A DNA stretch of 64,000 nucleotides from JALHUB01 sp963719465 (GTDB lineage: Bacteria > Chloroflexota > Dehalococcoidia > DSTF01 > JALHUB01), in NCBI GenBank assembly GCA_963719465.1, contig OY970386.1:1426001-1490000 (forward strand). The letters are read 5' to 3'. The notes beneath the pieces were generated by a model that made no database searches, was not told where the DNA came from, and saw nothing but the letters and a program-made list of their open reading frames with translations. How positions within the stretch are numbered: the first letter of the stretch is position 1; each line of letters starts with the position of its first letter. Below are positions 7,377 through 15,099 of the stretch, piece by piece. Position numbers and translations under genes: made by a program.

Positions 7377-8399
7377 TTGACTACCGTAGGGATAATGGGC
7401 GCGACCGGCTACGCGGGCATCGAGCTCGCGCGGCTGCTCTACAGGCATCCGAACGTTCGGCTGGCGTCGGTGGCGAGCGCCGAGGGCGTCGGGGAACGGC
7501 TGGGCGATCGCTTTCCACACCTGGCGCCGATCGAGCTGACGATCGGCGATGAGCTGGATGACGTCGACGTTGTCTTCGGGGCGCTGCCACACGCCGTGTC
7601 GGCGAAGCTGCTGCTCCCATGGGTCGACCGGGGGAAGTTCGTAGTCGATCTCAGCGCGGACTTTCGGCTGAAGGACGCGTCGGAGTACGAGCGCTGGTAC
7701 GGCGTGGCGCACCCGCGGCCGAAGCTGCTGCAGCAGGCCGTGTACGGGCTGCCGGAGCTGCATCGTCGGGAGATAGCAGAGGCACGGCTGGTCGGGAGCC
7801 CGGGCTGCTATCCGACGGGAGCGATACTGGCGCTGGCCCCGGCGATCGCGAAAGGGCTGATCGAGAAGAGCGTCATCGTCGACAGCAAGTCGGGAACTTC
7901 GGGAGCGGGACGCTCGCCGACGGTGACAACGATGCTGGCGGAGGCGGGGGAAGGGATATCGGCGTACGGGCTGTCGGGGCACCGGCACATGCCGGAGATG
8001 GCGCAGGAGCTTTCGTCGCTGGCGGGCGAGCCCTGCCGCGTCACGTTCGTGCCGCACCTGCTGCCGATGGTACGGGGCATCCTAACGACGGCGTACGCGC
8101 AGCTCTCGGAGAAGGGCCGCAGCCTGGGCGAGAAGGGCGTGCGCGAAGTCTATCACGAGTTCTACCACGACGAGCCGTTTGTGCGGGTGGTCGCGACGCC
8201 GCCGCAGACGAAGCACGTGCGCGGGAGCAACTTCTGCGCCGTCTACCCGACTGTGGATGAGCGGACGGAGCGGCTGGTTGTCGTGAGCTGCATCGACAAC
8301 CTGGTGAAGGGGGCGTCGGGACAGGCGATTCAGAGCATGAACCTGATGCTGGGCCTGCCGGAGACGGCGGGCCTGGAAGGGCTCGGCGTGTACCCGTAG
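7377..8399 (+). CDS. argC: N-acetyl-gamma-glutamyl-phosphate reductase
   Basis: Third step of arginine synthesis: NADPH-dependent reduction of N-acetylglutamyl phosphate. The N-terminal Rossmann motif GATGYAGIEL is present, and the catalytic cysteine is in GSPGCYPTGA; later GTSGAGR and GHRHMPEM match the family. 340 aa is the normal length. The start is a TTG, chosen because it has a strong GGAGGAG at the right spacing and the protein begins with the expected TTVGIMGA. First gene of the arg cluster, followed by argJ after 109 bp. Confidence 0.96.
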   Translation: MTTVGIMGATGYAGIELARLLYRHPNVRLASVASAEGVGERLGDRFPHLAPIELTIGDELDDVDVVFGALPHAVSAKLLLPWVDRGKFVVDLSADFRLKDASEYERWYGVAHPRPKLLQQAVYGLPELHRREIAEARLVGSPGCYPTGAILALAPAIAKGLIEKSVIVDSKSGTSGAGRSPTVTTMLAEAGEGISAYGLSGHRHMPEMAQELSSLAGEPCRVTFVPHLLPMVRGILTTAYAQLSEKGRSLGEKGVREVYHEFYHDEPFVRVVATPPQTKHVRGSNFCAVYPTVDERTERLVVVSCIDNLVKGASGQAIQSMNLMLGLPETAGLEGLGVYP

Positions 8400-8429
8400 C
8401 GAGTCTCGCGTCGCGAGAGCGCAGAGATC

Positions 8430-8451
8430 GCCGAGACTGGAAAGTCTCGGC
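8430..8451. repeat. REP-like perfect palindrome between argC and argJ
   Basis: GCCGAGACT-GGAA-AGTCTCGGC: a 9-bp perfect stem with a GGAA loop in a 109-bp gap. A nearby TCTCGCGTCGCGAGA-like imperfect palindrome precedes it. The position between co-directional operon genes suggests a small repetitive extragenic element rather than a terminator; there is no T-tract. Confidence 0.5.
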
Positions 8452-8508
8452 TACGATTTGATTCGAGGGTTTCGCAGCGAAGAGATCGTTGGGGACGGAG
8501 CGGATACC

Positions 8509-9735
8509 GTGAGTGGCGTGACGTTTCCGCAGGGGTTTCTGGCCGGGGTGGTCGCGGCCGGGCTGCGCGAGCGCGAAGGCCGCGACGATCTGGCGCTGCT
8601 CTTCTCGTCGAAGCCGTGCACGGCGGCGGGCCTGTTTACGAGCAGCGCCTTTAAGGCGGCGCCGGTGGTCCTGTCGCAGAGGAACCTGGTTGATGGGCGG
8701 GCGCAGGCGGTGATCGCCAACGCCGGTTGCGCGAACGCGTACACCGGCGCCGAAGGTAACCGCGATTCTGAGGAGATGGCGCGTCTGGCCGCAAGCCACC
8801 TCCGCCTCGCTCATAGCACCGATCAGACTGCAAGCGAGCCTGCGCTTGACGAGCGCGACGTCCTCGTCGCGAGCACCGGCGTCACCGGGCATCGACTGCC
8901 GATGGACAAGATCCGCGCGGCGCTGCCGTCGATAACGCTTTCGGCCGACGGCGGCGAGCGCTTCGCCCGGGCGATCATGACCACCGACACCGTTCCCAAG
9001 CAGGCGGAGGCTGTCTTCGACGTTGGGGGACGCGAATATCGCATCGGAGGCTGCGCGAAGGGGTCGGGCATGATTCATCCCAACCTGGCGACCATGCTCG
9101 CCTTCCTGACGACGGACGCACCGGTGGAGCGAGCGCTGCTGGAGGCCAGCCTGCGCGATGCGGCGGCGGCTTCTTTCGACATGATCACCGTCGACAGCGA
9201 CAGCAGCCCGAACGACAGCCTGATCATCCTGGCGAACGGCGCCGCCGGCGGCCCGGCGCTGCGGGACGGCGTCGAAGGGGCGGAGCAGTTTCGCCGCGGC
9301 GTCGAGCGGGTGTGCATCGAGTTGGCGAAGGGGATGGCGCGCGACGGCGAAGGCGCGACCAAGCTAATCGAAGTCGAAGTCGCCGGCGCGAGAAGCCTGA
9401 CGGAGGCGAGGATTGCCGCCCGGACAGTTGCCGGCTCGTCGCTCGTGAAGTCGGCAGTTCACGGCAACGACCCCAACTGGGGACGAGTGCTGGCGGCAGT
9501 GGCGCGATGCGGCGTCGAGGCTGAACAGGCGCGGACGAGCCTGTTCTGGCAGGGCGTCTGCCTGTTCCGAGAAGGCGGCCTCGTGGCGTACGATGAGGAG
9601 TCGGTGAGCGCGGCGACCGACGCTCCGGAAGTGCGGATTCGCGTGGAGCTGGGCATCGGAGACGGCACAGCGACCGCGTGGGGCTGTGACCTGTCGGAAG
9701 AGTACGTGCGCATCAACAGCGAGTACACCACCTAG
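8509..9735 (+). CDS. argJ: Bifunctional ornithine acetyltransferase / N-acetylglutamate synthase
   Basis: ArgJ recycles the acetyl group in arginine synthesis. It is made as a precursor that cleaves itself before a threonine. The cleavage region MIHPNLATMLAF near residue 190 holds the nucleophile in the context ATML, and KGSGM upstream is conserved. The C-terminal part contains GNDPNWGR and ends in EYTT. The GTG at 8509, preceded by GGAG at good spacing, gives 408 aa and the typical start VSGVTFPQGF. A TTG 51 bp upstream is possible but would add unconserved residues. Lies between argC and argB. Confidence 0.93.
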   Translation: MSGVTFPQGFLAGVVAAGLREREGRDDLALLFSSKPCTAAGLFTSSAFKAAPVVLSQRNLVDGRAQAVIANAGCANAYTGAEGNRDSEEMARLAASHLRLAHSTDQTASEPALDERDVLVASTGVTGHRLPMDKIRAALPSITLSADGGERFARAIMTTDTVPKQAEAVFDVGGREYRIGGCAKGSGMIHPNLATMLAFLTTDAPVERALLEASLRDAAAASFDMITVDSDSSPNDSLIILANGAAGGPALRDGVEGAEQFRRGVERVCIELAKGMARDGEGATKLIEVEVAGARSLTEARIAARTVAGSSLVKSAVHGNDPNWGRVLAAVARCGVEAEQARTSLFWQGVCLFREGGLVAYDEESVSAATDAPEVRIRVELGIGDGTATAWGCDLSEEYVRINSEYTT

Positions 9736-9804
9736 GCGTCTGGCCGATTCATAGCTCGGGGAGATATTCAGACCTCCCGTCGAAGGCCAGGGAAGGAGTC
9801 AGGC

Positions 9805-10590
9805 TTGCCGAAGACAATCGTCGTCAAAGTGGGCGGGAGCACGTGGGAGAGCCGCCCAGACGGGCGCCCGTCCGGGCGCGACGCGGGCCTCGAAGACATC
9901 ATTGCGTTGCAGGGCGAGGGAGGACGGGTTGTCGTCGTTCACGGCGGCGGCGACGTGCTGAGCCGCTGGCTGGGCGTCCACGGCGTCGAGTCGCGCTTCG
10001 TCGACGGGCTGCGGTTCACGGGCGAAGACGCGCTGCCGGTGGCGGTGGCGGTGCTGGCAGGACTGGTCAACAAGGAGCTCGTGGCGGGCATCAACGCGGC
10101 CGGCGGGAACGCGGTGGGGCTGAGCGGGGCGGACGGCGGCTGGCTGGTGGCGCGCCGGCGGACGAAGCTCGGGTTCGTCGGCGACGTGGAGCGGGTGGAC
10201 CCATCGCTGCTTTTGACGCTGCTGGACCGGGGCTACATGCCGGTCGTCTCATCGATTGGCGTTGCCTCGAGCGGGGCGCAGTTGCTTAACATAAACGCGG
10301 ACGCGGTCGCGGGCGAGGTCGCGATTGCGCTGAAGGCCGACGCGCTGGCGTTCCTGAGCGACGTGGCGGGCGTGCTCGACCGCGAGGGAAAGACTATCGA
10401 GCGCCTTTCGGCCGGGGAGGTGGAGTCGCTGGTGGCGGACGGGACGATAACGCGCGGCATGCTGCCGAAGGTGGAAGCTTGTGTCAGGGCGTCGGCGGCG
10501 GGCTGCGAGTCGCTGATTATCGATGGCCGTCAACAGGGCGCGCTGCGGTCGGCGCTGGCGGGGCAGGTGGCCGGCACGCGGGTGGGCTGA
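9805..10590 (+). CDS. argB: Acetylglutamate kinase
   Basis: Phosphorylates N-acetylglutamate, the step feeding ArgC. Amino-acid kinase fold with the N-terminal VVKVGGS nucleotide loop, VVVVHGGG substrate loop, and the NINADAVAGEVA and GTITRGMLPKVEA segments near the C terminus. 261 aa is close to normal. The start is TTG, preceded by GGAAGGAG at the right distance. Follows argJ by 69 bp in the same operon. The next arg gene, argD, is displaced by a DNA methyltransferase gene and a repeat pair. Confidence 0.95.
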   Translation: MPKTIVVKVGGSTWESRPDGRPSGRDAGLEDIIALQGEGGRVVVVHGGGDVLSRWLGVHGVESRFVDGLRFTGEDALPVAVAVLAGLVNKELVAGINAAGGNAVGLSGADGGWLVARRRTKLGFVGDVERVDPSLLLTLLDRGYMPVVSSIGVASSGAQLLNINADAVAGEVAIALKADALAFLSDVAGVLDREGKTIERLSAGEVESLVADGTITRGMLPKVEACVRASAAGCESLIIDGRQQGALRSALAGQVAGTRVG

Positions 10591-10639
10591 TTGGGGACTC
10601 GCGTGGGGCATACGATGCTTTCTGGATTTGGGAGCAGTT

Positions 10640-10707
10640 CTGAGGGTTGAAACCCTCAGCCTCCTGCCCAGCGTCGCTATCGCTAGGCCGAGGGTCTTAA
10701 CCCTCAG
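10640..10707. repeat. Two related short palindromes after argB
   Basis: CTGAGGGTT-GA-AACCCTCAG (10640-10659) is followed by a second hairpin sharing the same GAGGGT/ACCCTC arms (10690-10705). The two copies of AACCCTCAG can also cross-pair with the single CTGAGGGTT. A REP-like double hairpin separating argB from the methyltransferase gene; it may also act as an operon boundary. Confidence 0.5.
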
Positions 10708-10749
10708 AGGCGTCACCACCAATCTTCTGCGGCACCCGGGCATCTGATC

Positions 10750-10755
10750 TATAAT
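10750..10755 (+). promoter_or_regulatory. Consensus -10 box (TATAAT) directly before the methyltransferase start
   Basis: A perfect TATAAT ends 6 bp before the ATG at 10762. Transcription from it would begin at or next to the start codon, i.e. a leaderless mRNA. I cannot see a good -35 box. No Shine-Dalgarno precedes this ATG, which fits leaderless translation and suggests the gene is expressed independently of the arg operon. Confidence 0.5.
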
Positions 10756-10761
10756 CGGGCC

Positions 10762-12384
10762 ATGTCAGCGCTCAAGACGAATGCCCTCTACTACGGAGAC
10801 AACCTCCAGATCCTGCGCGACTACGTCCCCGACGAGTCGGTTGACCTGATCTATCTCGACCCGCCGTTCAACTCCAACCGGTCCTACAACGTCCTCTTCA
10901 AAGAGACGTCGAGCAGCGCGAGCCAGGCGCAGATCGAGGCGTTCGAGGACACGTGGCACTGGGGGAAGGTGGCGCAGGGCACCTTTGAGGACATCGCCCT
11001 GCACGGCGCCGACAGCACAGCGCGCCTCCTGAAGGCGATGGTCGACGCGCTGGGCCACAACGACGTGACCGCTTATCTGACAATGATGGCGGTGCGCCTG
11101 GTGGAGCTGCGCCGCGTTTTGAAGCCGACCGGCTCCATCTACCTGCATTGCGACCCGACAGCAGGGCCCTATCTTCGGGTGGTAATGGATTCTATCTTTA
11201 GTCCGCAAAACTTCGTCAACGAGGTCGTCTGGAAGCGCTCCGATGCCCACAGTGACATAGGACAGGGTGCCAAACACATGGGTCGGGTCCACGACACAAT
11301 CCTGTTCTACCGTGCTGGCCCCAACTCTACCTACAACCCGATCTTTCGACCCCTGCCAGAGTCAACTGTCGAGAACTGGTACAGGAACGTTGAACCCGGC
11401 ACAGGCCGACGCTACAACAAAGCTGACCTGAGCGGCCCAGGCGGTGCGGCCAAAGGGAACCCTGTTTTCGAGTGGCATGGCGTGACGCGGGCCTGGCGTT
11501 TCAACAAAGAGACGATGCAGAAGATGGAAGAAGGCGGAAGGCTCATCTACTCCAAATCGGGGATTGCATATCTCAAGAGGTACCTCGACGAGAGCCGTGG
11601 CGTTCCCCCACAGGATTGGTGGGATGACATTCCCATGCTTAGAGGCATACAGAAAGGTGAGAGGCTTGGTTTCGCTACCCAAAAGCCCCTAGCCCTCCTC
11701 GAAAGGATCATCTCGATTTCGTCCAACCCTGGCGACGTTGTGCTCGACCCGTTCTGCGGCTGCGGGACGGCCGTTCACGCCGCCCACAAGCTCGGCCGCC
11801 AGTGGATCGGCATAGACATAACGCACCTCGCCATCGGCCTCGTCCGGCGGCGCATGGAGGACGCTTTCCCCGGCCTCAAGATCGAGGTCGTCGGCGAGCC
11901 GGTCGACCTGTCGGGCGCGCGGGAGCTGGCGGCGCACGACCCGTACCAGTTCCAGTGGTGGGCGCTCGACCGAATCAGCGCCCAGCCGGTCGGCGACAAG
12001 AAGAAGGGGGCGGACCGCGGCATCGATGGCATCATTCCTTTCATGGAGGGCAAGACGGAGCGCAGGCGGGTCATCGTGTCGGTCAAAGGCGGCGGCGTCG
12101 GCGTGAAGGACGTGCGGGAGCTGTGCCACGTCCTAAAACGTGAGGACGAACCGATCGGAGTGCTGGTGTGCCTCCATACGCCGACACGCGAAATGGTGCA
12201 GGAGGCAATCGCCGAAGGGCACTATGAGAGCGCGCTTATGGGCCGGAAATACCCGCGTATTCAGATACTTACCGTTGCCGACGTCCTGAACGGCCTGACG
12301 GTCGACATGCCGCCGACGCGCGCGGGCATCTTCGCGCAGGCGGAACGCGAACGGGAAGGCGAGCAGGGAACGCTGACGGTGTAG
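10762..12384 (+). CDS. DNA methyltransferase fused to a C-terminal Mrr-like nuclease domain
   Basis: 540 aa. Motif IV LDPPF at residues 32-36 precedes motif I DPFCGCGT near residue 329; this permuted order marks the beta group of amino-methyltransferases (N6-adenine or N4-cytosine). After about residue 385 a second domain follows. Its DRGIDG segment (about 418-423) and IVSVKGGG (about 438-445) resemble the D...(Q/S)xK core of Mrr-type PD-(D/E)xK nucleases. The middle target-recognition region (about 130-290) has lower GC than its flanks, as expected of a horizontally exchanged specificity region. Could be a one-gene restriction-modification enzyme or a methyltransferase with a degenerate nuclease. 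It interrupts the arg cluster. Confidence 0.8.
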   Translation: MSALKTNALYYGDNLQILRDYVPDESVDLIYLDPPFNSNRSYNVLFKETSSSASQAQIEAFEDTWHWGKVAQGTFEDIALHGADSTARLLKAMVDALGHNDVTAYLTMMAVRLVELRRVLKPTGSIYLHCDPTAGPYLRVVMDSIFSPQNFVNEVVWKRSDAHSDIGQGAKHMGRVHDTILFYRAGPNSTYNPIFRPLPESTVENWYRNVEPGTGRRYNKADLSGPGGAAKGNPVFEWHGVTRAWRFNKETMQKMEEGGRLIYSKSGIAYLKRYLDESRGVPPQDWWDDIPMLRGIQKGERLGFATQKPLALLERIISISSNPGDVVLDPFCGCGTAVHAAHKLGRQWIGIDITHLAIGLVRRRMEDAFPGLKIEVVGEPVDLSGARELAAHDPYQFQWWALDRISAQPVGDKKKGADRGIDGIIPFMEGKTERRRVIVSVKGGGVGVKDVRELCHVLKREDEPIGVLVCLHTPTREMVQEAIAEGHYESALMGRKYPRIQILTVADVLNGLTVDMPPTRAGIFAQAEREREGEQGTLTV

Positions 12385-12442
12385 GCCGGTTACGGTTCTG
12401 CGGGTGGATCCCTCGGGAGGCGGGCAGACCGCGGCCAGGGGG

Positions 12443-12905
12443 AGCCGCTGCCGCTCCTGCCGACAAGGGTTCTTTGTCCCACGTCCCACCCCAGGGGTGT
12501 CGGCAGCCATGGGAAGAGGTACTCCCGGCGATCCGGCGTTAGGGATGTCTGGCGCTTCGCAGGCGTCTTGGGAGGGCCGAAGGAGCGAAGCGACTGAGGC
12601 CACCCAGTGTGCAGCGAGACGTCCCGGGAAGGATCAGCATCGATGCGTCGACGACGCGGCGTGAGCAGGATAGGGAGGCGTGAAAGGCGGGACTCGAGGT
12701 CGTCGAACAATGCTTCAGGGGGCGCTGCCGCTTCGGCGGACAACGGTTCTTCATCCCACGTCCCGCCCTAGGGCTGTCCGCCGCCATCGGGAGCTTCGTT
12801 CCCGGTGACCCCAATTATCGATGTGTTTGCGCTTCACGGGCGTCTAACGAAGGGCCGAAGGAGCGAAGCGACTGAGGCCGCACAGTGCGCGATCGCTCCG
12901 TGCAC
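12443..12905 (+). repeat. Two copies of the dispersed repeat family (12.4-kb cluster)
   Basis: The 569-bp gap between the methyltransferase gene and argD holds no gene. It contains two diverged units of the family. Each has a left block resembling GTTCTTTGTCCCACGTCCC and a core starting GGCCGAAGGAGCGAAGCGAC (12575-12601 and 12853-12879). The first unit also has the right block TCGATGCGTCGACG, while the second is truncated after the core. Same orientation as all other copies in the window. Confidence 0.9.
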
Positions 12906-12953
12906 TACGCTGGGGAAGCTTTGAAGGGCAACGTGCGCTAGAATGAGGCAGAG

Positions 12954-14213
12954 ATGACTGATTGGCAAGAGATCGCAGACAAGTACATGATGACGACTTA
13001 CACGCGGCTGCCCGTGACGCTCGTTCGCGGCGAGGGCACGCGCCTCTGGGACGACCAGGGTAAAGAGTACCTCGATTTCTTCGGCGGACACGTCGTCGTC
13101 AGCCTCGGCCACTGCCATCCGGTCGTCGTCGAGGCGATTCGCGAGCAGGCGGCGACGCTGATGCACTACTCGAACATCGCCTACACGACGCCGCAGCTCG
13201 AGCTGGCGCAACTGCTCATCGATAACTCCTGCCTGGACCGCGCGTTCTTCTGCAACAGCGGCGCGGAGGCGGTCGAGGCGTCGATAAAGCTGGCGCGCAA
13301 GTGGGGCAAGGAGCATCGAAACGGCGCCTTCGAGCTGATCTCGGCTCAGAACGCCTTCCACGGGCGCACGCTGGCGACGATCACCGCCGGCGGCACGGAG
13401 CGCTATAAGGCGCCCTTCACGCCGCTGCCGGAAGGCTTCGTCCACGTGCCCTTCAACGACGCCGGGGCCATCGAGAAAGCGACGTCGGAGAAGACGTGCG
13501 CGGTGCTGCTGGAGCCGATTCAGGGCGAAGGCGGCATCATCGTGCCCGACGAAGGCTACTTCCGCCGCGTCCGCGACTGGTGCGACCGCCAGAACCTGCT
13601 GCTCATCCTCGACGAGGTGCAGACGGGAATGGGACGCACCGGCGCGCTCTTCGCCTACGAGCACTTCGGCATCGAGCCCGACGTAATTACGCTGGCGAAG
13701 GGTCTCGGCAGCGGCTTCCCGATCGGAGCGGTGCTGGCGAAGGAGCACGCGGCCGTCTTCGTACCCGGCGACCACGGCACGACCTTCGGCGGCAACCCGC
13801 TGGCGACGAGCGTCGGACACGCCGTCGTCCAGTACATGCTGGAGAACGACATCCCGGCGCAGGCGGCGCGCAAGGGCGAGCTGCTGGGGCGCAAGCTGTT
13901 CGAGCTGGAGGACCGGCTGGAGCTGGTCAAAGAGGTGCGCGGCATGGGCATGCTCTGGGGCGTCGAGTTCAAGCAGGAGATAGCGGAGGAGGTCGTGCTG
14001 GACTGCCTGAAGGGCGGGCTGATCGTGAACAACGTGCGGCCGAACGTGCTGCGCCTGTCGCCGCCGCTGACGGTGAGCGAGGCGGAGCTGGAGGAAGGTC
14101 TGTCGATTCTGGAGCGCGTGCTGATGGCCGCGAATGAGCAGAAGAAGGCGTCGGAGCCGGCGTTCGAGCGCGAGTGGGTGGCGAAGGAGGACGGCGCGTC
14201 GGAGGACGCGTAA
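12954..14213 (+). CDS. argD: Acetylornithine aminotransferase (class III, PLP-dependent)
   Basis: Transfers an amino group to N-acetylglutamate semialdehyde in arginine synthesis. Class III aminotransferase fold, with the PLP-binding lysine in ITLAKGLGSGFPIGA, the cofactor aspartate in ILDEVQTGMGRTG, and the phosphate-binding segment CNSGAEAVEA. 419 aa, slightly longer than usual because of a charged tail. The assignment as argD, not another ornithine or GABA aminotransferase, rests on position between argB and argG. The gene is followed directly by a toxin-antitoxin unit where argF would often be. Confidence 0.88.
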   Translation: MTDWQEIADKYMMTTYTRLPVTLVRGEGTRLWDDQGKEYLDFFGGHVVVSLGHCHPVVVEAIREQAATLMHYSNIAYTTPQLELAQLLIDNSCLDRAFFCNSGAEAVEASIKLARKWGKEHRNGAFELISAQNAFHGRTLATITAGGTERYKAPFTPLPEGFVHVPFNDAGAIEKATSEKTCAVLLEPIQGEGGIIVPDEGYFRRVRDWCDRQNLLLILDEVQTGMGRTGALFAYEHFGIEPDVITLAKGLGSGFPIGAVLAKEHAAVFVPGDHGTTFGGNPLATSVGHAVVQYMLENDIPAQAARKGELLGRKLFELEDRLELVKEVRGMGMLWGVEFKQEIAEEVVLDCLKGGLIVNNVRPNVLRLSPPLTVSEAELEEGLSILERVLMAANEQKKASEPAFEREWVAKEDGASEDA

Positions 14214-14216
14214 CGC

Positions 14217-14278
14217 TTGACATGTCTACGCTGGCGGTCGATAATGTGGAATGGATAAGCCATGCCATAACCATTCCA
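14217..14278 (+). promoter_or_regulatory. Toxin-antitoxin promoter and palindromic operator
   Basis: TTGACA (14217-14222) and GATAAT (14240-14245) are separated by exactly 17 bp and begin 4 bp after the argD stop. An inverted repeat with 8-bp arms, TGGAATGG (14247-14254) and CCATTCCA (14271-14278), straddles the expected start site. This arrangement is typical of autorepressed toxin-antitoxin operons, where the antitoxin or complex binds the palindrome. Confidence 0.75.
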
Positions 14279-14290
14279 TCGGAGGGTGTC

Positions 14291-14740
14291 ATGCCAAGCA
14301 ACAAAACGGGAGAATTCGACCAGAGAGCGATTCTCAAAGATCTGAAGACCATCAGGCAGATAGCAGAGAGGCTTGAAGGCGCAGTGCTTGCATCTGAAGA
14401 ATACCGCTCCGACCCATATTATCGCAGACGGCAACTTCTCAAAAAGATATATCTGTCGGGTGGCAGCGTGAGCCGCGATGACCTGGAGCCGGTGCTCCGC
14501 GCCAACGGCACCGATTTCCACTGGACCGCGCAGCAGGTGAAACAAGGATACCTGGCGGTGCACGCTCTACCACGAGGGCGGAAGCGTTTCGCAGTCACAC
14601 CTAAGGCCGTTGAGGAACTGCGATTGAGAGAAGAGGACGACGAAGGGGGAGCCGGACTCGCTGAGATGACAAAGCTTTCCGAAGAGGTCTTCGCGGAAGA
14701 CTGGGAGAGCGAAGAGGACTCCATTTATGACGAGCTTTAG
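14291..14740 (+). CDS. Putative antitoxin of a MazF-type pair (unrecognised family)
   Basis: 149-aa acidic-tailed protein encoded directly upstream of a MazF/PemK toxin. The start at 14291 has a strong GGAGGG and lies downstream of the promoter; an earlier in-frame ATG at 14221 falls inside the promoter and is unlikely. I do not recognise the family: no AbrB-like or ribbon-helix-helix motif is obvious. The middle (about residues 45-115) looks like a winged-helix-type segment, with YYRRRQLLKKIYLSGGSVSR and a basic GRKRFAVTPKA. The last 30 residues are highly acidic, as in antitoxin tails that neutralise basic toxins. The gene overlaps the toxin by 14 bp. Role inferred from context. Confidence 0.65.
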   Translation: MPSNKTGEFDQRAILKDLKTIRQIAERLEGAVLASEEYRSDPYYRRRQLLKKIYLSGGSVSRDDLEPVLRANGTDFHWTAQQVKQGYLAVHALPRGRKRFAVTPKAVEELRLREEDDEGGAGLAEMTKLSEEVFAEDWESEEDSIYDEL

Positions 14741-15077
14741 CCGCGGCGACGTGGTGCTCGTACCCTTTCCTTTTGCCGAACTGGACGGAAGGAAGCAGCG
14801 GCCGGCCCTCGTTGTGAGCAATGACGAGTACAATCGCCGTGACGGCGCGGTCATTGTGGCTCAGATAACGAGCAAAATACATGGGCAGCCACGCGTGGGA
14901 GACCAGAAACTGAACGAATGGGAGAAGGCAGGACTGCTTGCGCCGTCGCTCGTGCGGGCTCATCTTGCAACATTGAGAGACTCGCTCATCGTGCGCAACC
15001 TTGGGAGGCTTCCGGCCTCAGAGATGAAGGCCGTCGAGGGAAAACTGGCGGTCGTTCTGGGTCTTTCGAGAGACTAG
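14727..15077 (+). CDS. MazF/PemK-family mRNA interferase toxin
   Basis: 116 aa with the family hallmarks: N-terminal FSRGDVVLVPFPF, the RPALVVSN strand pair and the downstream VIVAQITSK. Members are ribosome-independent endoribonucleases that cut mRNA at short motifs and are neutralised by a co-expressed antitoxin. The start ATG overlaps the last 14 bp of the antitoxin gene, so translation is coupled. It ends 22 bp before argG, so transcription from the TA promoter may continue into argG. Confidence 0.9.
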   Translation: MTSFSRGDVVLVPFPFAELDGRKQRPALVVSNDEYNRRDGAVIVAQITSKIHGQPRVGDQKLNEWEKAGLLAPSLVRAHLATLRDSLIVRNLGRLPASEMKAVEGKLAVVLGLSRD

Positions 15078-15099
15078 TTGGCTGGAAAGAGGAAGTGAG

